Assembly (NCBI RefSeq): GCF_011089895.1
Contig: NZ_JAANAT010000001.1
Location: 248,001-312,000, forward strand
Reading direction: 5' to 3'
From: Mucilaginibacter inviolabilis
GTDB lineage: Bacteria; Bacteroidota; Bacteroidia; Sphingobacteriales; Sphingobacteriaceae
DNA length: 64,000 nucleotides
Below, piece after piece: positions 1 through 9,800 of the stretch. A program made the translations under genes and the position numbers. Every line of letters starts with the position of its first letter. Within the stretch, counting starts at the first letter, position 1. The notes beneath the pieces were generated by a model, which had not been told where the DNA came from, ran no database searches, and saw only the letters and a list, made by a program, of their open reading frames with translations.

Positions 1-2
1 TG

Positions 3-1289
3 AGCCAGAGCTCACAGTCATGGGTAGTGTTTAACACTGCTTATCCTAAAGAGATTAACGAGATAAGCCAGGTAATTACGTCGGTTAAAAGCAATCCGGA
101 TCAAGTTAATTTGTTGTCTGCAGCCAGGATATGGCGTGCTTACTGCTTTAGCCGCATTACAGATCTGTACGGTGATATTCCATATTCTCAGGCAGGCAAA
201 GGATATACCGATGCTATTTACATGCCTGCATATGATGAACAGAAAAATATTTATGCCGATATGTTAAAAGAACTGGACGAGGCCGCCGCAGCTTTTAATG
301 CCGCTAAACCAACATTTGGCGCCGCAGACCTGATTTATAACGGCGATGTAACTAAATGGAAAAAGTTTGCCTACTCCCTGATGTTGCGCTGCGCTATGCG
401 CATGACCAAAGTAGATATTGCCGGTGCCGAAACATGGGCACGCAAAGCCATCGCCGGTGGTGTGATCACTGCTGATGCAGATATAGCTAAAGTAAACGGT
501 TATGTTTCTGCCGGGCAGGATATCAACAAAAACCCACTTGCCCTCAATATGCTTAACGCTGATTATATAGGCGCAAATGGTACCAGTAACCCCGAAGGCG
601 GCAAATACCAGGATGTGTTTATTAACTATTTGAAAACCAATAAAGACCCCCGACTGGCGGCCGTTTCTGTGGTTTGGTTAAACAAAGTTGCCGATACCAC
701 AGCTGCGATACAAAAAGGAATGTCATCAAGCCTGAGCGCTAAACCTGCTGATGCTGTATTCGTAACTTATTCAGAACCTAATCCCAATACTATTTTACAG
801 CTCAATAGTCCATACCTGTTACTCACCAATGCCGAAACCAACTTTTTACTGGCCGAAGCTGCCTTACGTGGCTGGTATACTACCTCCAGTGCCAGTACTT
901 TATATGAAAACGGCATCAGTGCTTCGATGCGGCAATGGGCGCTGTTTGGGGCACAAGGGGTAATCAGCACTAATCAAATCCAAACTTACCTGAGTTATCA
1001 CCGGTTAAATACCACTGCTTCGTTTAACGCACAGATGGAGCAAATCTATACGCAATTCTGGGTGGGGGTATTTCCTAATTCGCAGGAAGTATTTGCCAGT
1101 TACAGGCGTACAGGTTACCCGGCATTGGTGCCTAATAACTACGTAGGCAACGCTACAGGAGGTAAAATATTCCGGCGGATGCTTTATCCAACTACCGAGC
1201 AAAATTTAAATACAGCTAATTATAACGCAGCCATCGCACGCCAGGGTCCTGATGAATTCCTGACCCGTATGTGGTGGGATCGCCCTTAA
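3..1289 (+). CDS. SusD/RagB-like outer-membrane lipoprotein, 5' end missing
   Basis: The reading frame is open to the left edge (residues before the first possible GTG at 27 read SQSSQSWV), so the gene starts outside the window and the signal peptide and lipobox are missing. About 428 residues remain. The helical TPR-like segment 'RAYCFSRITDLYGDIPYSQAGKG' is typical of the SusD_RagB superfamily, and the C-terminus ('RRMLYPTTEQNLNTANYNAA') matches the layout of the SusD-like protein at 10241. SusD-like proteins sit on the cell surface and cap a SusC TonB-dependent channel, binding the ligand. The partner SusC is presumably upstream of the window. The gene is followed 54 nt later by the RidA gene on the same strand. 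Family is confident; ligand unknown. Confidence 0.9.
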   Translation, partial: SQSSQSWVVFNTAYPKEINEISQVITSVKSNPDQVNLLSAARIWRAYCFSRITDLYGDIPYSQAGKGYTDAIYMPAYDEQKNIYADMLKELDEAAAAFNAAKPTFGAADLIYNGDVTKWKKFAYSLMLRCAMRMTKVDIAGAETWARKAIAGGVITADADIAKVNGYVSAGQDINKNPLALNMLNADYIGANGTSNPEGGKYQDVFINYLKTNKDPRLAAVSVVWLNKVADTTAAIQKGMSSSLSAKPADAVFVTYSEPNPNTILQLNSPYLLLTNAETNFLLAEAALRGWYTTSSASTLYENGISASMRQWALFGAQGVISTNQIQTYLSYHRLNTTASFNAQMEQIYTQFWVGVFPNSQEVFASYRRTGYPALVPNNYVGNATGGKIFRRMLYPTTEQNLNTANYNAAIARQGPDEFLTRMWWDRP

Positions 1290-1342
1290 TACCAGGCGTC
1301 ATTCAATTTTAAATTATACATAACCTAAAAAATAACATAACC

Positions 1343-1798
1343 ATGGAAAGAAGATCGATCTTAAAAAAACTGCTGGCTTCGGCGGCAGGTATTTCACTAT
1401 TTGGCTTTGCAAAAGCCGGAGTTGTAAACAATGATGAAAAAGAAGTGAATAACATTACCACACATCAGGATGTACCCCTGTTTTCGGGCTCAACCAAACT
1501 GGGCAATATGATTTTTATAGCGGGTAAAGGTGCCCATGTGGAACCTTTCGAGATCAAGGCACACACCGAAATCGTATTGCAGGAGCTGGAGAAAGAGCTC
1601 AAAAAAGCGGGCTCATCAATGGAAAAGGTTTTAAAAGTCAGCGTTTTTCTGAATGATATTGCCGATTACCAGGGCATGAATGATGTTTACAAGGGCCGGT
1701 TTGGTAAAAATCCGCCGGTACGCACAACCGTAGCTGTTGCCAAGGGTGGTGTACCAGGAAACTCTCTGGTTGAAATGGATTGCATCGCTTACATATAA
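1343..1798 (+). CDS. RidA/YjgF-family protein with a Tat signal peptide
   Basis: The 151-residue product has an N-terminal twin-arginine signal (RRSILK at residues 3-8, hydrophobic stretch to about 22, then FAKAG), followed by a complete RidA fold. The family motif PPVRTTVAVAKGGVPGNSLV places Arg127 at the position of the catalytic Arg105 of E. coli RidA, and Glu144 in LVEMD matches the conserved C-terminal Glu. RidA proteins hydrolyse enamine/imine intermediates released by PLP enzymes to 2-keto acids and ammonia. Most RidA proteins are cytoplasmic, so export is unusual. It lies 12 nt before a PLP-dependent enzyme that also has a Tat signal, which suggests the two act in sequence in the periplasm (inference). 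Confidence 0.9.
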   Translation: MERRSILKKLLASAAGISLFGFAKAGVVNNDEKEVNNITTHQDVPLFSGSTKLGNMIFIAGKGAHVEPFEIKAHTEIVLQELEKELKKAGSSMEKVLKVSVFLNDIADYQGMNDVYKGRFGKNPPVRTTVAVAKGGVPGNSLVEMDCIAYI

Positions 1799-1810
1799 TC
1801 ATGTCAGTAT

Positions 1811-3022
1811 ATGAAACGCAGAGATATTTTAAAAGGCCTCACTATACTCCCTTTAACCAGTGGATTGATAGGGAGAGCGGCGGCTTTACATACGACACCT
1901 ACATCAAAACCTGCACCTAAACGCGATTTTTTTAAGGAACTTGATGTTACCCCGGTTATAAATGCCGGGGTAACCATGACCTTTTTATCGGGTTCGCTGA
2001 TGTTGCCGGAGGTATTGGATGCTATCAATTCCACCTCGCATGATTTTGCCAACATGTATGAGCTGCAGGATAAGGTAGGAGGTAAAATAGCCGAAATGCT
2101 GCATGTAGAAGCGGCCATGGTAACTTCAGGTGCATCATGCGCTATAGTCTTAGGTACCGCAGCGGCTATAACGGGCACCGATCAATCGAAAATAAAGCAA
2201 CTTCCCAATTTACCCGGAGCACGACCAGAGGTGATTATGCAGAAAACGCACCGCTACCTGTTTGACCAGGCCGTAAGTACCACAGGTGCCAGAATTGTTG
2301 AGGTTGATGGACCTGAGGGCATGGAAAACGCCATCAACAGCAACACGGTAATGGCCCTGTTCTTTAATGCCAGCGAAAAGAAAAGCAGTATTACCCATGA
2401 AGAGTTTGTACGGATCGCTAAGAAACATAACATCCCTACATTTATTGATGCTGCAGCAGACGTGCCACCGGTGGAGAATTTGTTTAAGTTTCAAAAGATA
2501 GGCTTTGATCTGGTCACCTTTTCGGGTGGTAAAATGATTCACGGGCCACAGAGCGCTGGTTTATTATTTGGCAGGAAGGATCTGATCACCGCGGCCAGAC
2601 TCAACCATAGCCCCAATGAGGCACCGATAGGCAGACCCATGAAAGTGAACAAGGAGGAAATGTTTGGCATGTACGCGGCACTAAAAGCGTACCTGGAAAA
2701 AGACCATCATAAAGAATGGGACGACTGGCTGCAGCGGGCAAAGCGCATAGGTAATACGTTGGAAACAGTTTCGACGGTAAAAACCGAGGTGGTTGTAAAC
2801 CCTGGTCCGGCGAATGCTTTTCCGAGCCTGTATGTAAGCTGGGATCAAACCAAAGTAAGAACCAACCCTAAGGATGTACTGGCCGCTCTAAAAAGCGGCA
2901 CGCCAAGTATAGTTGCCAACAGGCATGATGACGCCTTGGTTATTGGAGTGGTGCTGTTAAGGCCCGACCAGATTGATGTAGTTGCCAATCGGGTAAAGGC
3001 TATTTTACAACAGGCGGTTTAA
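1811..3022 (+). CDS. SelA-like / aminotransferase class V PLP enzyme with a Tat signal
   Basis: The 403-residue protein begins with a twin-arginine signal (KRRDILKG, hydrophobic region, cleavage near GRAAA). The body is a fold-type I PLP enzyme of the SelA-related group that includes D-glucosaminate-6-phosphate ammonia-lyase. The PLP lysine is Lys241 in the motif TFSGGKMIHGPQSAGLLFGR, and Asp213 in FIDAAAD should contact the pyridine nitrogen. A selenocysteine role is not expected, because that enzyme is cytoplasmic and needs tRNA. Members of this group often sit beside an amidohydrolase of the EF_0837/AHA_3915 type, as here (3128). A likely reaction is ammonia elimination from an amino acid or aminosugar acid, with RidA clearing the enamine. 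The substrate is unknown. Confidence 0.85.
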   Translation: MKRRDILKGLTILPLTSGLIGRAAALHTTPTSKPAPKRDFFKELDVTPVINAGVTMTFLSGSLMLPEVLDAINSTSHDFANMYELQDKVGGKIAEMLHVEAAMVTSGASCAIVLGTAAAITGTDQSKIKQLPNLPGARPEVIMQKTHRYLFDQAVSTTGARIVEVDGPEGMENAINSNTVMALFFNASEKKSSITHEEFVRIAKKHNIPTFIDAAADVPPVENLFKFQKIGFDLVTFSGGKMIHGPQSAGLLFGRKDLITAARLNHSPNEAPIGRPMKVNKEEMFGMYAALKAYLEKDHHKEWDDWLQRAKRIGNTLETVSTVKTEVVVNPGPANAFPSLYVSWDQTKVRTNPKDVLAALKSGTPSIVANRHDDALVIGVVLLRPDQIDVVANRVKAILQQAV

Positions 3023-3127
3023 GCTGATTTACAATTATGTATTGCTTTACGGAGTAGGTATTTCTGCTCTGACAGGATAACTATTGCCCCAGGTTTCCTG
3101 CATTATTTAAATTAAAAATGATTTGAA

Positions 3128-4408
3128 ATGCAAAAAAGAATATTCCTGGTAATAGCGGCCATGGGCCTGGCTATTACAACATTACAAGCACAGTCCTATA
3201 ACGTGGTTATCAAAGGAGGCCATGTGATGGACCCTAAAAACAACATTGATGAAGAAATGGATATAGCGGTAAAAGATGGCAAAATAGCGCTGGTAGCTAA
3301 AAACATCAACCCCAAACTGGGATTGCAGGTGGTTGACGCTACCGGCATGTATGTTACGCCAGGACTCATCGATATCCACACCCACAATTTTTATGGTACG
3401 GAGCCCGATCATCAGTATGAAAACGGTAACCTGGCTTTACCGCCGGATGGTTTTACCTTTCGCAATGGTGTTACTACCGTAGTGGATGCCGGCAGTTCGG
3501 GCTGGCGAACTTTTCCAACTTTCAAGGCCCAAACTATTGATCAATCGCAAACGCGGGTATTGGCTTTTATCAATATTGTGGGCGAAGGTATGCGTGCTGG
3601 TTACGAGCAAAACGCCAACGATATGGACTCTAAAATGGCGGCGCTGGTTGCCCGCCGTTACCGGAACATTGTGGTTGGTTTTAAAGTGGCGCACTATGAA
3701 GGTCATGAATGGACACCGGTTGATCATGCCGTAGAAGCTGGCAACATGGCTGGCGGCCTGCCGGTAATGATAGATTTTGGCGGCAGTAATCCGCCATTGT
3801 CTATCGAAGAACTGTTTATGAAGCACCTGCGCCCCGGCGATATTTTTACCCACTGTTTTGGGCAGCTGGATAGCAGGGAGTATATTGTCGACCTTGCCAC
3901 TCAGAAAATAAAGCCCTTTGTATGGGAGGCCCGCAAGCGCGGTATTTATTTTGATGTGGGCTATGGCGGTATCAGTTTTACCTTTTCGCAGGCTATCCCA
4001 GCAGCCAAAGAGGGCTTTTTCCCAAATTCCATCAGTACGGATATCCATACCGGCAGCATGAACAATGCCATGAAGGATATGCTCACTACGATGTCTAAAT
4101 TCCTGAATATCGGGATGGATCTTTATGAAGTGATACGGGTGAGCACCTCCAATCCGGCCAAAGAAATTAAGCATGAAGAACTGGGCAACCTTTCTGTAGG
4201 CTCAGATGCCGATATTGCTATTTTAAGTATCAGGAAAGGTAAATTTGGTTTGTTTGACTATACCGGGTATAAAATTACTGCCGATAAAAAGCTGGAATGT
4301 GAAATGACCGTTAGGGCCGGTAGGATAGTATATGACCTGAACGGCATCGCTACACCGATCGAAGCTCCAAGAATACCCAATAACAAGTCACTTGCCAGAG
4401 TTCAATAA
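3128..4408 (+). CDS. Secreted amidohydrolase/deacetylase (EF_0837/AHA_3915-like)
   Basis: The 426-residue protein has a Sec signal peptide ending LQAQ (residues 1-22) and an amidohydrolase TIM barrel. Visible metal-site elements are HTH (His84, His86), the probable carbamylated Lys186 in GFKVAH, His242 in FTHCFG and Asp305 in STDIH. At the position where this family normally has His in a DVGHG motif, this protein has Tyr279 (DVGYG). Relatives remove acyl groups from amides or esters and commonly occur next to SelA-like PLP enzymes. Here it may free an amine for the neighbouring PLP enzyme. It is 105 nt after that gene and 22 nt before the RraA gene, so it is probably in the same operon. Confidence 0.85.
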   Translation: MQKRIFLVIAAMGLAITTLQAQSYNVVIKGGHVMDPKNNIDEEMDIAVKDGKIALVAKNINPKLGLQVVDATGMYVTPGLIDIHTHNFYGTEPDHQYENGNLALPPDGFTFRNGVTTVVDAGSSGWRTFPTFKAQTIDQSQTRVLAFINIVGEGMRAGYEQNANDMDSKMAALVARRYRNIVVGFKVAHYEGHEWTPVDHAVEAGNMAGGLPVMIDFGGSNPPLSIEELFMKHLRPGDIFTHCFGQLDSREYIVDLATQKIKPFVWEARKRGIYFDVGYGGISFTFSQAIPAAKEGFFPNSISTDIHTGSMNNAMKDMLTTMSKFLNIGMDLYEVIRVSTSNPAKEIKHEELGNLSVGSDADIAILSIRKGKFGLFDYTGYKITADKKLECEMTVRAGRIVYDLNGIATPIEAPRIPNNKSLARVQ

Positions 4409-4430
4409 CCAATGATAAACCTATAAACAA

Positions 4431-5354
4431 ATGAGAAACATTTTTAAGATCTGCTTTGCTGTATTATTGTTTTACGCCGGCGGAGCGAGGGCGCAAACCA
4501 TATCGAAAGAACAACTGATATTTTATACCTCTGAATGGAAAGGTGAGCGTTTTGAAGATGGCCGCCCCAAAATACCTGATGATCTGCTGGAACGGGCTAA
4601 ACACATCGGTATTGAAGAAGCCTGGACCGTATTACGTAACGAAGGGTATAACAACCAATTTGAGGGTAATTGGAAATTGGTGAACGATGATGTACCCGTA
4701 ATTGGCCGCGTGGTGACCGCCATGTTTATGCCCAGTAGACCTGATATCGAAAAAAATATCAAAGCACAGGGTGCAAAGGATGGCAGGAAAGGTAATACCA
4801 ACGCCTGGCCAATTGATGTGCTCAAAAAAGGTGATGTATATGTAGCCGATGGCTTTGGTAAAATAAGAGGTGGCACCCTCATAGGTGATAACCTGGGTAA
4901 TTCCATATTCAATAAATCGGGCAATGGGGTGATTTTTGATGGCTCTGCCCGCGATTTGCAGGGTTTGAAGAGTATTCCCGGGTTCAATGCCTTTGTTCGT
5001 GATTTTGATCCGTCCTACCTGGAAGAGATGGTATTGATGGGTTTGAATACCCCCATCAGAATAGGACATGCTATCGTATTGCCAGGTGATCTGGTTATTT
5101 CTGAAAAGGAAGGTGTGCTGTTTATTCCGGCTCATTTGGCCGAGAAAGTTGTAGCCACGTCCGAATTTATTGCCTTGCGTGACGATTTTGGACACGCCAT
5201 GCTTAAATCAGGTACCTATAGTACAGGAGAAATTGACAGCCAATGGCCACCAGCCATCCGCGAAGCGTTTTTGAAATGGCTTGATCAAAGCGGGAGCAAA
5301 GTGAAAATGACGCGTGCCCAGCTGGATGCCTTTATGGAGAAAAGAACCTGGTAA
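4431..5354 (+). CDS. Exported RraA-family (HMG/CHA aldolase-like) protein
   Basis: The 307-residue protein has a Sec signal (residues 1-22, ending ARAQ) and an RraA-like domain over roughly residues 85-260. The family R-D pair is present as Arg174-Asp175 in FDGSARDL. The conserved C-terminal part is seen as PGDLVISEKEGVLFIP. RraA-like proteins are a mixture of RNase E inhibitors and metal-dependent pyruvate aldolases of the 4-hydroxy-4-methyl-2-oxoglutarate type. Bacteroidota lack the need for a secreted RNase E regulator, so an aldolase or lyase role is more likely. Its place between an exported amidohydrolase and a transporter supports cleavage of a keto-acid intermediate in the periplasm (inference). 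Confidence 0.8.
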   Translation: MRNIFKICFAVLLFYAGGARAQTISKEQLIFYTSEWKGERFEDGRPKIPDDLLERAKHIGIEEAWTVLRNEGYNNQFEGNWKLVNDDVPVIGRVVTAMFMPSRPDIEKNIKAQGAKDGRKGNTNAWPIDVLKKGDVYVADGFGKIRGGTLIGDNLGNSIFNKSGNGVIFDGSARDLQGLKSIPGFNAFVRDFDPSYLEEMVLMGLNTPIRIGHAIVLPGDLVISEKEGVLFIPAHLAEKVVATSEFIALRDDFGHAMLKSGTYSTGEIDSQWPPAIREAFLKWLDQSGSKVKMTRAQLDAFMEKRTW

Positions 5355-5377
5355 AAAACACCTTAAACCGTAATCAA

Positions 5378-6490
5378 TTGAATAGTTTTAATATCTATAA
5401 AATAATGGCAGGCTTATCGGTGATATGCCTGCTTATTTCGGCCATGCTTTTTTTTCAGGAAAACATGGAGGAAACGGGCCCTTTTCTGATCGCTTTTTTC
5501 GTAACGCTGGCCATTTCATTCCGGGGCTTTAAACAGCTCAAAGGGTTTTCTTATACGCTCATCATATTTGCGGCGGTTACTACTGCTTTATATTATCCGC
5601 AGCATTTTATACAGATAGGCGGGTTTAAGCTGGCCGCACTCATCACGCCGCTCATACAGCTTATTATGTTTGGTATGGGGACGTCTATGAGTATAAAAGA
5701 CTTTGCCGGTGTTATCAAAATGCCCAAAGGAGTATTCATAGGTGTATTCAGCCATTTTTTGATCATGCCTACGCTTGGTTTTACCTTGGCTAAACTAAGC
5801 GGTTTTCCGCCCGAAATAGCGGCGGGCATTATCCTCATCGGTTGCTCGCCAAATGGTATGGCTTCTAACGTGATATCATACCTGGCAAAAGCTAATTTAG
5901 CTTTGTCAATCACTATCACTGCGGTTTCAACTATGCTGGCGCCGTTTTTTACTCCTATGCTCATGAAGTTTTTGGGCGGTACCTTTATCCATATAGATAT
6001 GTATAAGATGATGTGGGATATTACCAAAATGGTGATACTGCCTATAGGCGCGGGTATTTTGTTTAATAAATACTTGCTCAAACGAGCTAAATGGCTGGAG
6101 TATGCCATGCCCATGGTGTCCATGTTCGGCATAGCTTTCATCATTGTGATCATTACTGCAGCGGGCAGGACTAGTTTGCTTAACATCGGCTTTATGTTGG
6201 TTTTGTTGGTGCTGATCCATAACCTGATGGGATATACGCTCGGTTACTGGGCTGGCCGTTTATTTAAAATGGATGAGCGCGACTGCCGTACTATGGCTAT
6301 AGAGGTGGGGATGCAAAATGGTGGCCTGGCATCCGGATTAGCAAAAGAGATGGGAAAAATAGCTACCGTTGGTTTAGCCCCGGCTGTGTTTGGCCCCTTG
6401 ATGAATATTACCGGCTCTTTATTGGCAAATTACTGGCACCGTAAACCAATTCTCAATCCGGAAGTTAAAGAGATAAAAACGATTACCTGA
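5378..6490 (+). CDS. Bile acid:sodium symporter (BASS/SBF) family transporter
   Basis: The 370-residue protein is highly hydrophobic with about 9-10 predicted membrane helices. It has BASS-family segments such as GMGTSMSIKDF, GCSPNGMASNVISYLAKAN (the discontinuous helix with Asn residues that forms the sodium/substrate site) and EVGMQNGGLASGLA. Family members import organic anions, often keto acids such as pyruvate or pantoate, with sodium. I use the TTG at 5378; an in-frame ATG at 5405 is an alternative, but it would remove the polar N-terminal tail. It is the last gene of the run from 3 to 6490 and is followed by a terminator. The context suggests import of the product of the exported enzymes upstream. 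Confidence 0.88.
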   Translation: MNSFNIYKIMAGLSVICLLISAMLFFQENMEETGPFLIAFFVTLAISFRGFKQLKGFSYTLIIFAAVTTALYYPQHFIQIGGFKLAALITPLIQLIMFGMGTSMSIKDFAGVIKMPKGVFIGVFSHFLIMPTLGFTLAKLSGFPPEIAAGIILIGCSPNGMASNVISYLAKANLALSITITAVSTMLAPFFTPMLMKFLGGTFIHIDMYKMMWDITKMVILPIGAGILFNKYLLKRAKWLEYAMPMVSMFGIAFIIVIITAAGRTSLLNIGFMLVLLVLIHNLMGYTLGYWAGRLFKMDERDCRTMAIEVGMQNGGLASGLAKEMGKIATVGLAPAVFGPLMNITGSLLANYWHRKPILNPEVKEIKTIT

Positions 6491-6551
6491 GTTTGAATTT
6501 ATTCTGAAAGTATATCAAAAAACCTTAGTCATTTTAACAGATTTAAGAATT

Positions 6552-6585
6552 AAAGGCCTGTAAAGTATACTTTGCAGGCCTTTTT
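6552..6585 (+). terminator. Rho-independent terminator after the BASS operon
   Basis: A near-perfect hairpin reads AAAGGCCTGTAAAGTA then TACTTTGCAGGCCTTT, with one T-G wobble pair in a 16-bp stem, followed by a T run. It lies 62 nt after the stop of the BASS transporter gene, with no gene on the opposite strand using it. Confidence 0.9.
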
Positions 6586-6682
6586 GAGATATGAAAATAT
6601 ATTTTGGGCAATATTATTATTGTTGTTAAATAAAAGGCGCTGTTTTGCTGCTCTCGATTGTTAAAGTCTCTCTTATAAAGCC

Positions 6683-6705
6683 TTATCTATAGTTTTTATA
6701 GATAA
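6683..6705. promoter_or_regulatory. Operator-like inverted repeat upstream of SusC
   Basis: TTATCTATA and TATAGATAA form perfect 9-bp arms around a 5-nt spacer (GTTTT). There is no T tail, and it lies about 190 nt before the SusC start, so a protein-binding site is more likely than a terminator. The A/T-rich composition raises the chance of a coincidence. Confidence 0.35.
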
Positions 6706-6891
6706 ATCATTTGTTAAAAATATTGCTTGTTATATAATATTGATTATTTGGTAATATTCTGTATTTATATTGTTAACATTTTTAGTGTTTTTGATCATTT
6801 GTTTAAAATTTGTTAACTTTTTGTTGTTGTGCTAACAATGCTTGCATAATATCACGGCGATAGTTTTATGGTGCTAAATCAAAATCGCATT

Positions 6892-9800
6892 ATGAAACAA
6901 AGTTTACTCAAAATTTCAAAGTGGTTACTTAGTATTGCAGTTTGCATATTTACTTACAGTAACCTTCAAGCACAAACCTTAACGATAAGGGGTATCGTTT
7001 TAGATGATTCCAATCAACCATTGCCGGGCGTGAGCGTAGGCATAAAAGACACCAAACAAGGTACAGCTACAAGTGAGGGCGGCCGTTTTACAATCTCTGT
7101 TAGCAAAGGTCAAATATTGGTATTCCGTACCGTTGGCTTCGCTACTCAAGAGGTAGTGATAGGTAATGAAACTAATATTTCCGTTTCCTTAAAAGCCGAT
7201 ACTCGTTCATTAACAGAAGTGGTAGTAACCGCCCTTGGTGTTAAAAAAGAAATACAACGACTCGGTTATTCAACAACACAAATAAAAGGTAGTGATATGA
7301 CTACTGCCCGCGACGCCAACCCGCTTAATTCATTAGCCGGTAAGGTTGCCGGTTTAAATATAGGTGCCAGTGCCGAGTTTTTTGGCGCACCAACGGTAGT
7401 TCTGCGCGGAAGTAAGGATATATTATATGTGGTTGACGGAGTTCCGGTAAACTCAGATACCTATAATTTTAGCGCTGATGATATTGACACATATAACGTA
7501 TTAAAAGGACCAAATGCTGCCGCCCTTTATGGTTTTAGGGGTATTAATGGCGCTATCATCATAACCACTAAAAAAGGCACAAAAGATAAAAAAGGCTGGT
7601 CAATTGATTTTAACAGCACGAATGAATTAGAAAAAGGATTTATTGTTTTGCCACAAGCACAGGTTGAGTACGGTCGTGGTACCAATTATGTATATAATTA
7701 TGGTAACCAGTTATACGATTATAACCAACGCTTACCAGAATGGGGCCCTCGTTTTGAAGGACAGCCTATCCAACAATATGATAGTCCGTACAATCCTGTT
7801 ACCAACGTCAGGACACCTACGCCGTGGTTAGCACGGGGAGCCAACAACTTTGAAAACTTTGTTCAAACAGGCGTAACAAGTACCAATAACCTGGCATTGG
7901 CTGCAAGTGGTTCAAACTACGATATCAGGATGTCCTATACGCATACTTATGCGGGTGGTTTGTTTCCCAATACTAAATTAAACCTTGACAACTTTAACAT
8001 AAGCGCGGCATACGATGTAACGCCTAAATTGAGGGTTGAAGGAAATGTAAATACCAACATACAATATTCACCCAACATACCGGATGTAAGTTATGGTCCT
8101 AATAGCTACTCTTACATGTTTAAGGTTTATGGTTCAGCTGATTATGATATCAATGACCTGAAAGATATTTACAAAGGGCCGCAGGGTGTTCCGAATCTGG
8201 TTCAATATGCTCAGGAATACGGTCGTTTAAACAGCCCCTGGTTTATGGCCGAAAAATGGCTGCGTGGCCGTAATAAAACCGATGTATACGGTTCATTAAA
8301 GGCAACTTATAAATTCACAGATGATTTAAGTTTGAGTTTACGCACACAGTTAGATACTTATAATGAGCTAAATACTGAGCAAGTTCCTGCTTCTACCAAC
8401 TTAAACCAATATACTACCTGGTGGTACGCCGGCTGGTATGGTGATTATAGACAGGATCAAAGAAAATCGTTAGAAAACAATACCGATCTTAACTTAACCT
8501 ACAGCAAAAGTTTAAAAGGCTGGAATATTGGTGGATTATTGGGTGCCAGCGAACGCTCATTCACTTACAATTCATTCTGGGGAAGTACCAAAGATCTTTC
8601 TATTCCTAACGTATATAACTTGAATAACTCCATAAACCAGGGTTTCAATTATAATTTTGATTCAAAAATGCAGGTTTATAGCGGTTATTATTCATTTGAT
8701 GTGGGTTACAAAAATTACATCAACCTGAACACTACCGGCCGTGTAGATAAACTTTCTACCTTGCCTTCAGGTCATGATACTTATTTTTATCCTTCAGTAT
8801 CTTTAAGTACAGTTGTGTCAGATTATGTGACATTACCGCAAGCTATTTCTTTTTTCAAAGTCCGGGCATCATTTGCCGATGTTAAGGGTGGTTTAACAGC
8901 TACTACCATCGGTTCGGCTTACCAGGCTGTAACCGGGATATCAACTACCACACTGTTAGGTTACGGAACAGAGTTAATTACGCCATACAATGGGCCAACT
9001 TATCAAAACTCAAGCCCAATATCTCCATCAACATTTTATAACAGTACACCGTCTGTAACGCTTTCAAATACTATTGCTAACTCCGCTATTAAACCTTATG
9101 ATGTTAAATCATATGAAGGCGGTATCGACTTAAAGTTTTTACAAAACAGATTAGGATTGGATGCGACTGCATTTTATACTACCAACGGTCCTAACATTTT
9201 CCAGTTACCTGTAGCCCCGTCTACAACTTTTACATCACAAATTGTAAATGGTGTAACAACGGTTAAAAAAGGTTTTGAAATCCAATTAAATGGTTCTCCT
9301 TTAAGAAGCGCTTCGGGTCTTAACTGGGATGTTAACGTAAACTATTCAACCTATAAAGAAACCTTAAAATCTATTTACGGTAACGAATCATTATTACAAA
9401 ACGGCCACGTTTACAAAGTAGGTGAAAGATTGGATGCCATATACGGAACTAAATTTGTAAGGGATGGAAACGGAAATATTGTAAATAGCGGCGGCTTACC
9501 TTTAGGTGCCGGTGGCGGTGTTGCTCAAAACGGTTTGCTAGGTTACGCCAATCCCGATTTCTCTTTCGGTATAACCAACCGTTTTAGTTATAAAAATGTC
9601 ACTTTCAGCTTCCAGTTTGATGGCAGGATAGGTGGCAAAATTTATGACAGAACTTATTATCAATCAAATAATGGCGGTACATCAATTGAAAGTGCCAGCG
9701 GTGCTTATGGGGTTGCCCGTTTAGCCGACTGGAATGCGGTAAAAGCTACCGGTAAGTTAGGTAATAACGGTGCCGGATCATACATAGGACAGGGTGTGAA

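Larger units (their letters stand above)
6491..6891. other. 400-nt intergenic region before the SusC gene
   Basis: This gap holds a terminator for the upstream operon (6552-6585), a 9-bp inverted repeat (6683-6705) and a strongly AT-rich stretch up to the SusC start. No open frame of convincing length or composition is present. It probably holds the promoter of the SusC/SusD pair, but I could not fix a clear -33/-7 pair; TAGTTTTA at 6861-6868 is a weak -7 candidate. Confidence 0.6.

Noticed and set aside
1811..3022. Selenocysteine synthase (SelA) as the function of the PLP enzyme
   Set aside because: The Tat signal puts it outside the cytoplasm, where it cannot charge tRNA, and no selB or selD gene is near; the SelA-like lyase group fits better.
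3437..4174. A 245-codon open frame on the minus strand
   Set aside because: It lies fully inside the amidohydrolase gene on the opposite strand, gives a His/Lys-rich product without recognisable motifs, and the plus frame has clear catalytic motifs.
4632..5195. A 187-codon open frame on the minus strand
   Set aside because: It is antisense to the exported RraA-family gene, and the product shows no family features; it is a shadow of codon bias.
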